Below are positions 42,938-52,709 of a stretch of DNA of 64,000 nt, piece after piece. The DNA is from Duganella aceris (GTDB taxonomy: Bacteria > Pseudomonadota > Gammaproteobacteria > Burkholderiales > Burkholderiaceae_D), in assembly GCF_011090165.1 (NCBI RefSeq), contig NZ_JAADJT010000014.1, forward strand, positions 124,001 to 188,000, in the 5' to 3' direction. The stretch's first letter is position 1; each line of letters opens with the position of its first letter. Below the pieces are notes generated by a model. That model had not been told where the DNA came from. It saw only the letters and a program-made list of their open reading frames with translations, and did no database searches. Both the position numbers and the translations under genes were made by a program.

Positions 42938-44805
42938 GACGGCGGCTGGCACTGGCGGCCGTGCTGGCCCACGCCGGAGCGACCGCGCCGTCCGCGCAAG
43001 CGCAAACCCGCCCCGACGCCGGCCAAGTGGTGCGCGAGCTGGGCCGCCCCGACGCCGCCCCCCGCCTGCCGCCACCCGCCGCACCACCGATCACGCTCCC
43101 GCCTGACGTGGCGCCGCCGCCATCGTCGTCACCGCCGTCGCCGCAGCCGACGCCATCGCTGTCACCGCCGCCATCGCAACCGCCGCAACCGCCGCAGCCG
43201 ACGCCGCAGCCGCAGCCGACGCCATTGCCGTCACCGCAGCCCCCGCAGCCGACGCCATCGCCGTCACCGCCTTCGCCGCCGCCGGGCGCGCCTACGCCGC
43301 CGTCGTCGCGCCCGGCCGACGACACCACGATCGCCGTCGCCGGCTTCCGCATCAGCGGCGCCACGGCCTTCGCGCCGGCGCAACTGGAGCGCCTGCTGGT
43401 CCCCTGGCGCGGCCGCCGGCTGACGCTGGCCGACCTGCAAGCCGCCGCCAACCGCATCGGCAGCCACTACCGCGACCACGGCTACCTGCTGGCGCGCGCC
43501 TACCTGCCGGCGCAAACGATCAGCGACGGCCAGGTCGAAATCGCCGTACTGGAAGGCCGCATCGGCACGGTGATCCTGGCCAGCCCGGATCAAGCCTTGG
43601 CCAACCAGGCCCGCAGCATCACCGAACGCATCGCACCCGGCCTGCCGGCGCGCGAAAGCGACCTCGAACGCATGCTGCTCGCCCTCAACGACAGCCCCGG
43701 CATCGAGCGCGCAGACGCCGCGCTGCAACCGGGCGCCAGCGTCGGCCTGACCGACCTGGTGGTGACGCTGTCGCCGGGGCCGGCGGTATCAGGCGAGTTG
43801 GGCGCCAACAACCACGGCAACCGCTACACCGGCCGCCACCTGGCCGGCGGCGCCGTCACCCTGAACAGCCCGGCGCACCTGGGCGACCAGTTCAGCGCGC
43901 GCTTCCAGGGCAGCGACCAGCGCCTGTACTACACCCGCCTGAGCTACCGCCTGCCGCTGGGCGGCAGCGGCCTGGTCGCCGGCGCCGCCTGGACCTTGAG
44001 CCGCTACCACCTCGGCCGCGACTTCGCGGCGCTGGACGCCCACGGCGACGCCCGCATCGCCAGCCTGTTCGCGTACCACCCGCTGCTGCTGACGCGCGAC
44101 CTGAGCCTGACCGCCAGCATCGCCGCCGACCGCAAAACCCTGCACGACAACGTCGACGCGCTGTCGACCGCATCCGACAAGACCATCACCCTGGCCACGG
44201 CGGGCCTGTCCGGCAATCTGCGCTGGCGCGGCGGCAGCTACGCCTTCTCGCTGGCCTACACCGGCGGCGTGCTGGCGATCCAGCATCCGGAAGCGCTGGC
44301 GGCCGACGCCGCGACCGCCCGCAGCAACGGCCACTACGCCAAATGGAGCTACGCCATGAGCGTCAGCGTACCGGTGGCGACGGCGTGGCTGGCCTCGGCG
44401 CAACTGAACGGCCAATACGCCCGCAAGAACCTCGACTCCTCGGAAAAGTTCACCCTGGGCGGCGCCGACGGCGTACGCGGCTACCCGCAGGGCGAAGCGC
44501 CGGCCGACACCGGCATCTTGCTGACGCTGGCGCTGCGCCGCGCACTGCCCATGCCCCGCGCCGGCACCGGCGAGGCGCTGCTGGGCGCCTTTGTCGACGC
44601 CGGCCAGGTCCGCACCAACCACACCCCGTTCAGCGCCGACGACAACCGGCGCCGGCTGGCCGCGATCGGCCTCAGCTTCGAATGCCCGTTGCCGGCCCAT
44701 GTCCAATTCCGCAGCAGCCTGGCCTGGAAGCTCGGCCACCGCGCCGCGACGTCGGACCGCGACCGCGGACTGCGCGCCTGGCTGAGCGCAACGGCGTATT
44801 TTTGA
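42934..44805 (+). CDS. TpsB: ShlB/FhaC-type outer-membrane transporter
   Basis: The 623-residue Omp85-superfamily barrel exports the adjacent TpsA. It has a signal peptide, an unusually long Pro-rich region (about residues 34-129, PPQPPQPTPQPQP type), two POTRA domains (IAVAGFRISGATAFAPAQLE in part; GQVEIAVLEGRIGTV) and a 16-strand barrel. The barrel's conserved motif is seen in GADGVRGYPQGE. It begins inside the tpsA stop codon, so the pair is translationally coupled. FhaC has only a short linker where the Pro-rich tract is. Confidence 0.9.
   Translation: MRRRLALAAVLAHAGATAPSAQAQTRPDAGQVVRELGRPDAAPRLPPPAAPPITLPPDVAPPPSSSPPSPQPTPSLSPPPSQPPQPPQPTPQPQPTPLPSPQPPQPTPSPSPPSPPPGAPTPPSSRPADDTTIAVAGFRISGATAFAPAQLERLLVPWRGRRLTLADLQAAANRIGSHYRDHGYLLARAYLPAQTISDGQVEIAVLEGRIGTVILASPDQALANQARSITERIAPGLPARESDLERMLLALNDSPGIERADAALQPGASVGLTDLVVTLSPGPAVSGELGANNHGNRYTGRHLAGGAVTLNSPAHLGDQFSARFQGSDQRLYYTRLSYRLPLGGSGLVAGAAWTLSRYHLGRDFAALDAHGDARIASLFAYHPLLLTRDLSLTASIAADRKTLHDNVDALSTASDKTITLATAGLSGNLRWRGGSYAFSLAYTGGVLAIQHPEALAADAATARSNGHYAKWSYAMSVSVPVATAWLASAQLNGQYARKNLDSSEKFTLGGADGVRGYPQGEAPADTGILLTLALRRALPMPRAGTGEALLGAFVDAGQVRTNHTPFSADDNRRRLAAIGLSFECPLPAHVQFRSSLAWKLGHRAATSDRDRGLRAWLSATAYF
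43035..43320 (+). repeat. Proline-codon-rich low-complexity tract in tpsB
   Basis: Repeats of CCGCAGCCGACGCCA-like units encode PQP/TPSPSP runs between the signal peptide and the first POTRA domain. The length is a multiple of three in each unit. Confidence 0.8.
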
Positions 44806-44855
44806 TGATTGGTGAGCGATAGCTAATTTCTTCTTAGTGTTTTTACCATGCCTAA

Positions 44856-44949
44856 TTTTTGAGCAGAGTCAGTATATTGATATATATCAACGACTTAAGT
44901 CAAGGCGACGACCATTGCGCACACTTTTATCCACAGAATTTGTGCAAAA
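44856..44949 (+). repeat. DnaA-box composite module, copy 1
   Basis: T5 starts at 44856. A perfect FNR-type dyad TTGAT-ATAT-ATCAA is at 44877-44890, TTGCGCACA follows, and the DnaA-box dyad TTATCCACA-N5-TGTGCAAAA is at 44927-44949. All distances are identical to those of the other five copies. Confidence 0.9.
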
Positions 44950-45051
44950 CTCCGGACTTGTCCCCGTTGCGGCCATGATGCTGGATATCCATCCAGCATA
45001 TGCCAACTCATCGTGTTCGCCTGAATTGGGGATAAAAAACCGTATGCTTCA

Positions 45052-45145
45052 TTTTTACGCATGGCAACAAAGCTGATATAAATCAAGGACTTCGGCAAGA
45101 CCATCCAGCCTTGCTAACAATCTTATCCACACAAAGTGTGCAGAA
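45052..45145 (+). repeat. DnaA-box composite module, copy 2
   Basis: T5 at 45052, CTGAT-ATAA-ATCAA at 45073-45086, CCTTGCTAACAATC, then TTATCCACA-CAAAG-TGTGCAGAA at 45123-45145. Confidence 0.9.
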
Positions 45146-45253
45146 GTCAGGCCGGGAGATCGATAGCCGGACGCAATCGATCGCCGCCCGCCCAGGGCTG
45201 TGGAAAACCCGCCTTACCCTATGAAATTCAGGCAAAAATGGCGACCTGCCAAT

Positions 45254-45347
45254 TTTTTACTCAAGGCAAAAATTCCCTTATAAATCAATGATCTTTCACG
45301 ATGTGGAAGGCGTTGCGCACAATCTTATCCACATTAAGTGTGCAGAA
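45254..45347 (+). repeat. DnaA-box composite module, copy 3
   Basis: T5 at 45254, ATCAA at 45284, TTGCGCACAATC, then TTATCCACA-TTAAG-TGTGCAGAA at 45325-45347. The left half of the FNR-type dyad is lost (CCCTT). Confidence 0.9.
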
Positions 45348-45393
45348 GTTCACAGCCCAAAAACGCTGTTTTAAGCGCGACTACGCTGCGTTC

Positions 45394-45487
45394 TTTTTGC
45401 GCATGGGAAAAATTCCGTTAAAAATCAACGACTTCACCCGCACCCGTCCCCCTTGCTAACAATCTTATCCACAATTTTTGTGCAGAA
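45394..45487 (+). repeat. DnaA-box composite module, copy 4
   Basis: T5 at 45394, ATCAA at 45424, CCTTGCTAACAATC, then TTATCCACA-ATTTT-TGTGCAGAA at 45465-45487. Confidence 0.9.
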
Positions 45488-45554
45488 CTACAGCAGCAGG
45501 GCGCTGCGGCCGCATAAGTTATCGGTCAGACAGCGAAATCGCCGTCCTGCCCCA

Positions 45555-45648
45555 TTTTTACTCACGACAAGAAACTCCTTAACAATCAAGCACCTGGACC
45601 AGCACGCCGTGCCTTGCGCACAATCTTATCAACAGAATATGGGCATAA
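45555..45648 (+). repeat. DnaA-box composite module, copy 5 (most diverged core)
   Basis: T5 at 45555, ATCAA at 45585, CCTTGCGCACAATC, then TTATCAACA-GAATA-TGGGCATAA at 45626-45648. The core has one change in the DnaA box. Confidence 0.85.
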
Positions 45649-45701
45649 GTTGGCACAACTTTTGCTCAGTATTTCGCCGGTTTTCTCGAACGCCTGCGCT
45701 A

Positions 45702-45795
45702 TTTTTGAGCTTTGAAATTATTCCCATATGAATCAATGACTTGCCCGGAGCAGGGGACGCTTGCGCACATCATTGTCCACAGAAAATGTGCAGAA
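45702..45795 (+). repeat. DnaA-box composite module, copy 6
   Basis: T5 at 45702, ATCAA at 45732, CTTGCGCACATCA, then TTGTCCACA-GAAAA-TGTGCAGAA at 45773-45795. It ends 83 bp before the exbB start. Confidence 0.85.
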
Positions 45796-45878
45796 CTCCA
45801 CAGCGGCGCCACTTGCCGAGTGCCGCCCAACAAGATACATTGCGCCTTCGGGTCTTCATATTGATACAGGAGTTCGTT

Positions 45879-46484
45879 TTGCTCGCCATTTTCCAAGCCG
45901 CAGGTTGGCCCATCTGGTTGTTGCTGGTCGCATCGATCGTCGCAACAGCCCTGATCATCGAACGCTTGCTGTATCTGCGTCGCGGCAAGATCCTGCCGAA
46001 GAAGTTGCTCGACGAAGTGGTGCAGGTCTACCGCGGCGGCAACATCACCCCCGACATCATCGACAAGCTGGAGCACAGCTCGCCGCTGGGCGTGGTGCTG
46101 TCGTCGGCGCTGCGCAACATCGACGCCCCGCGCGACGTGATGAAGGAGTCGATCGAAGAGGCCGGCAACGGCGTCGCCCACACGCTGGAACGCTTCCTGA
46201 CCACGCTCGGCACCATCGCCACGCTGGCCCCGCTGATGGGCCTGTTCGGCACGGTGGTCGGCATGATCGAGATCTTCGGCTCGCAGAATGCCAGCGGCGC
46301 CAACCCGGCGCAACTGGCGCACGGCATCTCGGTCGCGCTGTACAACACCGGCTTCGGCCTCGCGATCGCCATGCCGACGCTGGTGTTCTACCGCCACTTC
46401 CGAGCCCTGGTCGACAGCTTCGTGATCGACATGGAACAGCAGGCGGTGAAATTCGTCGACGTCGTGCACAGCAAGCGCAAGTAA
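45879..46484 (+). CDS. exbB: ExbB/TolQ-family proton-channel protein
   Basis: The 201-residue inner-membrane protein has three hydrophobic segments: N-terminal WPIWLLLVASIVATALIIE, then LGTIATLAPLMGLFGTVVGM, then GISVALYNTGFGLAIAMP. It forms the proton-driven motor complex with ExbD and energises TonB-type transport. A TTG at 45879 is the probable start, with AGGAG six bases upstream; the frame has no nearby ATG that fits. It is followed 9 bp later by exbD and heads the conserved exbB-exbD-lpxK-Trm112-kdsB-adk order. Confidence 0.9.
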   Translation: MLAIFQAAGWPIWLLLVASIVATALIIERLLYLRRGKILPKKLLDEVVQVYRGGNITPDIIDKLEHSSPLGVVLSSALRNIDAPRDVMKESIEEAGNGVAHTLERFLTTLGTIATLAPLMGLFGTVVGMIEIFGSQNASGANPAQLAHGISVALYNTGFGLAIAMPTLVFYRHFRALVDSFVIDMEQQAVKFVDVVHSKRK

Positions 46485-46493
46485 GGACACCGC

Positions 46494-46928
46494 ATGAATT
46501 TCCGCAAAGGCCGGCATCGCGAGGATCCCGAGATCAACCTGATCCCGTTCATCGACGTGCTGCTGGTGATTTTGATTTTCCTGATGGTGACCACGACCTA
46601 CAGCAAGTTCACCGAGCTGCAGATCACGCTGCCGACCGCCGACGCGCAAAAAGCCACCGACAAGCCGTTCGAGCTGAACGTCACGGTCGACGCCAAGGGC
46701 AACTACACCATCAACAACGAACCGGTCTCGTTCCGCGACGTGGCCGGCTTCGCGCAATCGATGCGCAACGCCGCCGACAAGGGCGGCGCGGCCGGCAAGT
46801 CGCCGGTGGTGATCGTCAACGCCGACCAGTTCGCGATGCACCAGATGGTGATCAACGTGATGGAAGCGGCGCGCATCGCCGGCTATGAAAAACTCACCTT
46901 CGCAGCGCAAACCGGTGGCGGCAAATAA
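46494..46928 (+). CDS. exbD: ExbD/TolR-family protein
   Basis: The 144-residue protein has one N-terminal membrane helix with the essential Asp (INLIPFIDVLLVILIFLMV) and a periplasmic domain. It is the partner of ExbB in the proton-motive-force-driven complex. The C-terminal 44 bp overlap the lpxK frame as annotated. Confidence 0.92.
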   Translation: MNFRKGRHREDPEINLIPFIDVLLVILIFLMVTTTYSKFTELQITLPTADAQKATDKPFELNVTVDAKGNYTINNEPVSFRDVAGFAQSMRNAADKGGAAGKSPVVIVNADQFAMHQMVINVMEAARIAGYEKLTFAAQTGGGK

Positions 46929-48027
46929 GCTGCCGGGCGGGGCGTCGGCGCTCGAAACGACGCTGACGCGCAACTGGCTGCGGCGCGGCCCGCTGGCGTG
47001 CGCGCTGTGGCCGGTGTCGCTGCTGTTCCGCCTGCTGAGCGCCACGCGCGCCGCGCTGTACCGCGCCGGCGTGCTGCGCTCGGCGCGGCTGCCGGTGCCG
47101 GTGGTAGTGGTGGGCAATATCTACATCGGCGGCACCGGCAAGACCCCGCTGACGATCTGGCTGGTGCAAGCCTTGCAAGCGGCCGGCATGACGCCGGGCG
47201 TGATCTCGCGCGGCCACGGCAGCGACGCCGACGGCGCCCGCCCGGTGCTGGCCGGCTCGACGCCGGCCGAAGTGGGCGACGAACCGCTGCTGATCCGGCA
47301 ACGCACCGGCTGCCCGGTGATGGTGGGCCGCGACCGCGCCGCCACCGGCCGCGCCTTGCTGGCCGCCCATCCCGAGGTCGACATCCTGCTGACCGACGAC
47401 GGCCTGCAGCACTACGCGCTGCAACGCGACATTGAAATCATCCTGTTCGACGGCCGAGGCGCCGGCAATGGCTGGCTGCTGCCGGCCGGCCCGCTGCGCG
47501 AACCGGTGAGCCGCCGCCGCGACTTCACCGTCATCAACGCGCCGCAATTGACCGAGCAGCTGGTGCGCGCCGTCCACCCCGCCACGGCGGGGTCAGACCC
47601 CGTACGGGGTCTGACCCCCTCTGCCGCACAGCCAGCGATCCAGATGACGCTGGCGGGGGAGCACGCCGAGCAGCTGCGCGACCGCACCCAGCGCCGCGCG
47701 CTGGCCGACCTCGCCGCCGAACCCGGGCTGCGCCTGGCCGCCGCCGCCGGCATCGGCAACCCGGCGCGCTTTTTCGGCATGCTGAAAGCGGCCGGCCTGC
47801 GCATCGCCGAGCTGCCGCTGCCCGACCATCACGACTTCCGCGACCGCCCCTTCGACGGCCTCGACGCGGATCTGATCTTGATGACCGAGAAGGATGCAGT
47901 AAAATGTGCGCAAATTGAAGAACTCAGAGACGACCCGCGCCTATGGGTGGTCCCGGTGACGGCGCGCCTCGACGGCACGCTGGCCGAACAAATTGTGGAG
48001 AAATGTCGTGGACGCTCGATTGCTTGA
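46885..48027 (+). CDS. lpxK: Tetraacyldisaccharide 4'-kinase LpxK
   Basis: The essential lipid A enzyme phosphorylates the 4' position of the disaccharide at the inner membrane. Motifs are the N-terminal hydrophobic helix, the P-loop NIYIGGTGKTPLTIWL, LLTDDGLQHYALQRD and LMTEKDAVKC. The ATG at 46885 gives 380 residues but overlaps exbD by 44 bp; a GTG at 46912 (VAANKLPGG) is an equally likely start. Residues GSDPVRGLTP come from an in-frame 30-bp palindrome absent from typical LpxK sequences (comparison from memory). It overlaps the Trm112 gene by 20 bp. Confidence 0.9.
   Translation: MKNSPSQRKPVAANKLPGGASALETTLTRNWLRRGPLACALWPVSLLFRLLSATRAALYRAGVLRSARLPVPVVVVGNIYIGGTGKTPLTIWLVQALQAAGMTPGVISRGHGSDADGARPVLAGSTPAEVGDEPLLIRQRTGCPVMVGRDRAATGRALLAAHPEVDILLTDDGLQHYALQRDIEIILFDGRGAGNGWLLPAGPLREPVSRRRDFTVINAPQLTEQLVRAVHPATAGSDPVRGLTPSAAQPAIQMTLAGEHAEQLRDRTQRRALADLAAEPGLRLAAAAGIGNPARFFGMLKAAGLRIAELPLPDHHDFRDRPFDGLDADLILMTEKDAVKCAQIEELRDDPRLWVVPVTARLDGTLAEQIVEKCRGRSIA
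47589..47618. repeat. 30-bp perfect palindrome inserted in frame in lpxK
   Basis: GGGGTCAGACCCCGT and its exact reverse complement meet at 47603/47604. The GGGGTCAG end is shared with inverted repeat copy 3 (52617-52624). It encodes ten residues and leaves the LpxK frame open. Confidence 0.9.
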
Positions 48028-48184
48028 TATCCTGGTATGCCCGGTCTGCAAAGGCCCCCTTGAGTACGATAAAAAAGCCCAGGAGATGATCTGCAAAGGC
48101 GACCGCCTGGCCTATCCGATCCGCGACGGCATCCCCATCATGTGGGCCGACGAAGCGCGCACCTTGCAGGACAAGGCGGACTAA
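48008..48184 (+). CDS. Trm112-family zinc-binding protein (YcaR-like)
   Basis: The 58-residue protein MDARLLDILVCPVCKGPL has one CPVC pair and an IPIMWADEAR ending, typical of bacterial YcaR. A GTG at 48008 is the start, with GGAG nine bases upstream; this matches the family N-terminus. The gene lies in its conserved place between lpxK and kdsB. Eukaryotic and archaeal relatives activate methyltransferases; the bacterial role is not settled. Confidence 0.9.
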   Translation: MDARLLDILVCPVCKGPLEYDKKAQEMICKGDRLAYPIRDGIPIMWADEARTLQDKAD

Positions 48185-48188
48185 GCCC

Positions 48189-48935
48189 GTGACCTTCATC
48201 GTCATCATCCCGGCCCGCCTGGCCTCGACCCGGCTGCCGAACAAGCCCCTGGCCGACCTCGGCGGCAAGCCGATGGTGGTGCGGGTGGCCGAGCGCGCCG
48301 CCGAAGCCGGCGCCGCCCGCGTCATCGTCGCCACCGACCACGAGGACATCCGCGCCGCCTGCGCCGCGCACGGCGTCGAGGTCAGCATGACCCGCGCCGA
48401 CCACCCGTCCGGCACCGACCGCATCGCCGAAGTGGCGCGCGCGCTGAACCTGCCGGCCGACGCCGTGGTGGTCAACCTGCAGGGCGACGAACCGCTGATC
48501 GACCCGGCGCTGCTGCGCGCGGCCGCCGAGCGCATCAACGCCGACGTGCCGATGTCGACCTGCGCCCACCCGCTGCACGACGCCGCCGACGCCTTCAACC
48601 CCAACGTGGTCAAGGTGGTGCTGGACAAGGCGGGCAGGGCGCTGTACTTCTCGCGCGCCACCATCCCCTGGCACCGCGACGCGTTCGCGCAATCCAAAGC
48701 GGCGCTGCCGGCCGCCTACGTACCGCTCCGTCACATCGGACTGTACGCCTACCGCAACGACTTCCTGCAAGCCTACCCGGCGCTGGAAGTCTCGCCGCTC
48801 GAATCCATCGAAGCGCTGGAGCAGTTGCGGGTGCTGTGGCATGGTTTCCCGATCGCCGTCCACGTCACCGACTCGGCCCCGGCCGCCGGCGTCGACACGC
48901 CGGAAGACCTGGCCCGCGTCCGGCTGCACTATTGA
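48189..48935 (+). CDS. kdsB: 3-deoxy-manno-octulosonate cytidylyltransferase (CMP-KDO synthetase)
   Basis: The 248-residue enzyme activates KDO as CMP-KDO for the lipopolysaccharide core. It has the nucleotidyltransferase start IIPARLASTRLPNKPLADL, VVNLQGDEPLIDP with the catalytic Asp, and HIGLYAYRNDFL. It starts 4 bp after the Trm112 gene, with no separate promoter visible. An FNR-type dyad overlaps its stop codon. Confidence 0.95.
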   Translation: MTFIVIIPARLASTRLPNKPLADLGGKPMVVRVAERAAEAGAARVIVATDHEDIRAACAAHGVEVSMTRADHPSGTDRIAEVARALNLPADAVVVNLQGDEPLIDPALLRAAAERINADVPMSTCAHPLHDAADAFNPNVVKVVLDKAGRALYFSRATIPWHRDAFAQSKAALPAAYVPLRHIGLYAYRNDFLQAYPALEVSPLESIEALEQLRVLWHGFPIAVHVTDSAPAAGVDTPEDLARVRLHY

Positions 48936-48945
48936 TGTGCATCAA
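48932..48945. promoter_or_regulatory. Perfect FNR/CRP-type dyad at the kdsB end
   Basis: TTGAT-GTGC-ATCAA matches the FNR consensus TTGAT-N4-ATCAA. It overlaps the kdsB stop, 176 bp before adk. Confidence 0.5.
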
Positions 48946-49121
48946 TGACACGTCAGCCACAAGTCAGTTACAACTGATATAACGAATACATAAGTGCGAT
49001 ATTCATACGGTATATCTCTCCGGCATGTCACAAATTGGCGTTCGGAGTGCGTTTTGTGGTAAGTTTCGTACGATCCAACACTATCCAACACTAACCCCCA
49101 TATCTGTTTTAGGAATTTTTC

Positions 49122-49778
49122 ATGCGTCTTATTCTTTTAGGAGCACCAGGAGCCGGCAAGGGCACCCAGGCTAATTTCATCAAAGAAAAATACAATATCC
49201 CGCAAATCTCGACCGGCGACATGCTGCGCGCCGCGATCAAGGCGGGTACGGAATTGGGCATCGCCGCCAAAAAAGTGATGGACGCCGGCGGGCTGGTGTC
49301 GGACGACATCATGATCGGCTTGGTCAAGGACCGCCTGACCCAGCCGGACTGCGCCAACGGCTACCTGTTCGACGGCTTCCCGCGCACCGTCGCGCAGGCC
49401 GACGCCATGAAGGACGGCGGCATCAGCGTCGACTACGTGCTGGAAATCGCCGTGCCGGACGAATCGATCATCGAACGCATGGACGGCCGCCGCTGCCATC
49501 CGGGTTCGGGCCGCGTCTACCACGTCAAGTTCAACCCGCCGAAAGTGGACGGCAAGGACGACGTCACCGGCGAAGACCTGGTGCAGCGCGACGACGACAA
49601 GGCGGAAACCGTCAAGAAGCGTCTGGACGTGTACCACAACCAAACCGAAGTACTGCTGGGTTATTACAACACCTGGGCGCAATCGGGCGACCCGGCCGCG
49701 CCGCAGTACCGCCGCATCGAAGGCGTCGGCCCCGTGGAGCAAATTCGCGACAGCGCGTTTGCCGCGCTGGCGAAATAA
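49122..49778 (+). CDS. adk: Adenylate kinase
   Basis: The 218-residue enzyme interconverts AMP, ADP and ATP. It has the P-loop LLGAPGAGKGTQ (residue 5), the AMP-binding region ISTGDMLRAA, YLFDGFPRT, and a long LID domain (about 122-160) without the zinc cysteines, as in other Gram-negatives. The 186-bp upstream region likely contains its own promoter. A terminator follows 12 bp after the stop. Confidence 0.96.
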   Translation: MRLILLGAPGAGKGTQANFIKEKYNIPQISTGDMLRAAIKAGTELGIAAKKVMDAGGLVSDDIMIGLVKDRLTQPDCANGYLFDGFPRTVAQADAMKDGGISVDYVLEIAVPDESIIERMDGRRCHPGSGRVYHVKFNPPKVDGKDDVTGEDLVQRDDDKAETVKKRLDVYHNQTEVLLGYYNTWAQSGDPAAPQYRRIEGVGPVEQIRDSAFAALAK

Positions 49779-49790
49779 GCGTTACAGTAG

Positions 49791-49816
49791 AGCGGACCGA
49801 GGGTCCGCTTTTTTTT
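49791..49816 (+). terminator. Intrinsic terminator of adk
   Basis: An 8-bp perfect stem (AGCGGACC / GGTCCGCT) with a 3-nt loop and an eight-T tract. Confidence 0.95.
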
Positions 49817-49936
49817 CGCTGGATGCCATCCCGTTTTTGAAGTTTTGCAGTTCGCAGGTTAGCGGGCCGTTCCCACAAGGGGCGGCTTTCTGAAGTGTGG
49901 TTTGTAGGCTTGATCAATAACAATAAAGGGGACACT

Positions 49937-52093
<2,157 letters not shown>

Positions 52094-52160
52094 ACCGGCG
52101 AGCGCCTGCGGTGCTTCCCTTGCGCGCCAGACGTGCTATTAATAAGGGGGAGGGAACGCC

Positions 52161-52613
52161 ATGAGAATCGTCAAACCAGCCGCATTGACCGCCGCGCTGC
52201 TGCTCGGCGCGCTGTGGTGCGCGTCTGCCTGGGCGCAGAAGCCGGCCGCGTCGGCGCAGGATTACGCCAAGCTACCGGTCTGCACCTTGAGCGCGGACGG
52301 CAAGCGGCTGGCCGTCGAGCCATGCCGCACCGCGCCGGCGCGGGTGCCGATGCCGCGTCGCGCGGTGACGCAAATTATCCAGCCGATGCCCAAGGTCACG
52401 CGGGCGCCGCAGGTCGGCATGCCGGCGATGCCGCCGTCGATCCCGATCGAAACCCTGATGCAACCGCCCGGCGCGCCGATCCCGGCCACCGGCTGCGACG
52501 TGGCCGGCTGCTTCGGCCCCGGCGGCGCGCGCTACAACAGTTCGGTCGGCAACACGCTGATCACGCCGGGCGGCAAGCTGTGCAACCGCACCGGCAGCTG
52601 GATCCAGTGCTAA
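52161..52613 (+). CDS. Exported small hypothetical protein with paired cysteines
   Basis: The 150-residue protein has a signal peptide (to SAWAQKP) and a Pro/Met-rich middle. Cysteines lie in VCTLS, EPCRT, GCDVAGCFGPGG, KLCNRT and the last residue. GCDVAGCFGPGGARYNSSVG and KLCNRTGSWIQC look like a small disulfide-bonded domain. Function unknown. The TAA stop is the first part of inverted repeat copy 3. Confidence 0.7.
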   Translation: MRIVKPAALTAALLLGALWCASAWAQKPAASAQDYAKLPVCTLSADGKRLAVEPCRTAPARVPMPRRAVTQIIQPMPKVTRAPQVGMPAMPPSIPIETLMQPPGAPIPATGCDVAGCFGPGGARYNSSVGNTLITPGGKLCNRTGSWIQC

Positions 52614-52705
52614 GGCGGGGTCAGTTCCGGCATCGTGCCACGGGCTCTGCCGTAGCTGACGCTACGGCAGAGCCCGTGGCACGATGCCGGAACTGACCCC
52701 GCCTT
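52612..52705. repeat. Long perfect inverted repeat, copy 3 (second sequence type)
   Basis: Arms 52612-52656 and 52661-52705 are perfectly complementary over 45 bp with a TGAC loop. Its layout parallels copies 1 and 2 (GTCAGT-x-CCGGCAT here, GTCAGTGCCGACAT there). Each arm has its own small hairpin (GGCA-TCG-TGCC). It exactly fills the space between two convergent genes. Confidence 0.95.
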
Positions 52706-52709
52706 CCGC

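Noticed and set aside
40172..43087. 971-codon open frame opposite tpsA
   Set aside because: It is composed of Ala/Val/Gly/Asp runs from codon bias. The plus strand has the TPS domain and GLUG repeats.
44856..45795. CRISPR array
   Set aside because: Units are 94 bp and diverged, gaps vary from 67 to 129 bp, and no cas genes are present.
44806..45878. Chromosomal replication origin
   Set aside because: DnaA boxes are present, but no dnaA, dnaN, gidA, rnpA, parAB or rep gene is nearby, so only a DnaA-binding role is proposed.
46885..47620. lpxK as a frameshifted pseudogene because of the inserted palindrome
   Set aside because: The 30-bp insert is in frame and all later motifs are intact.
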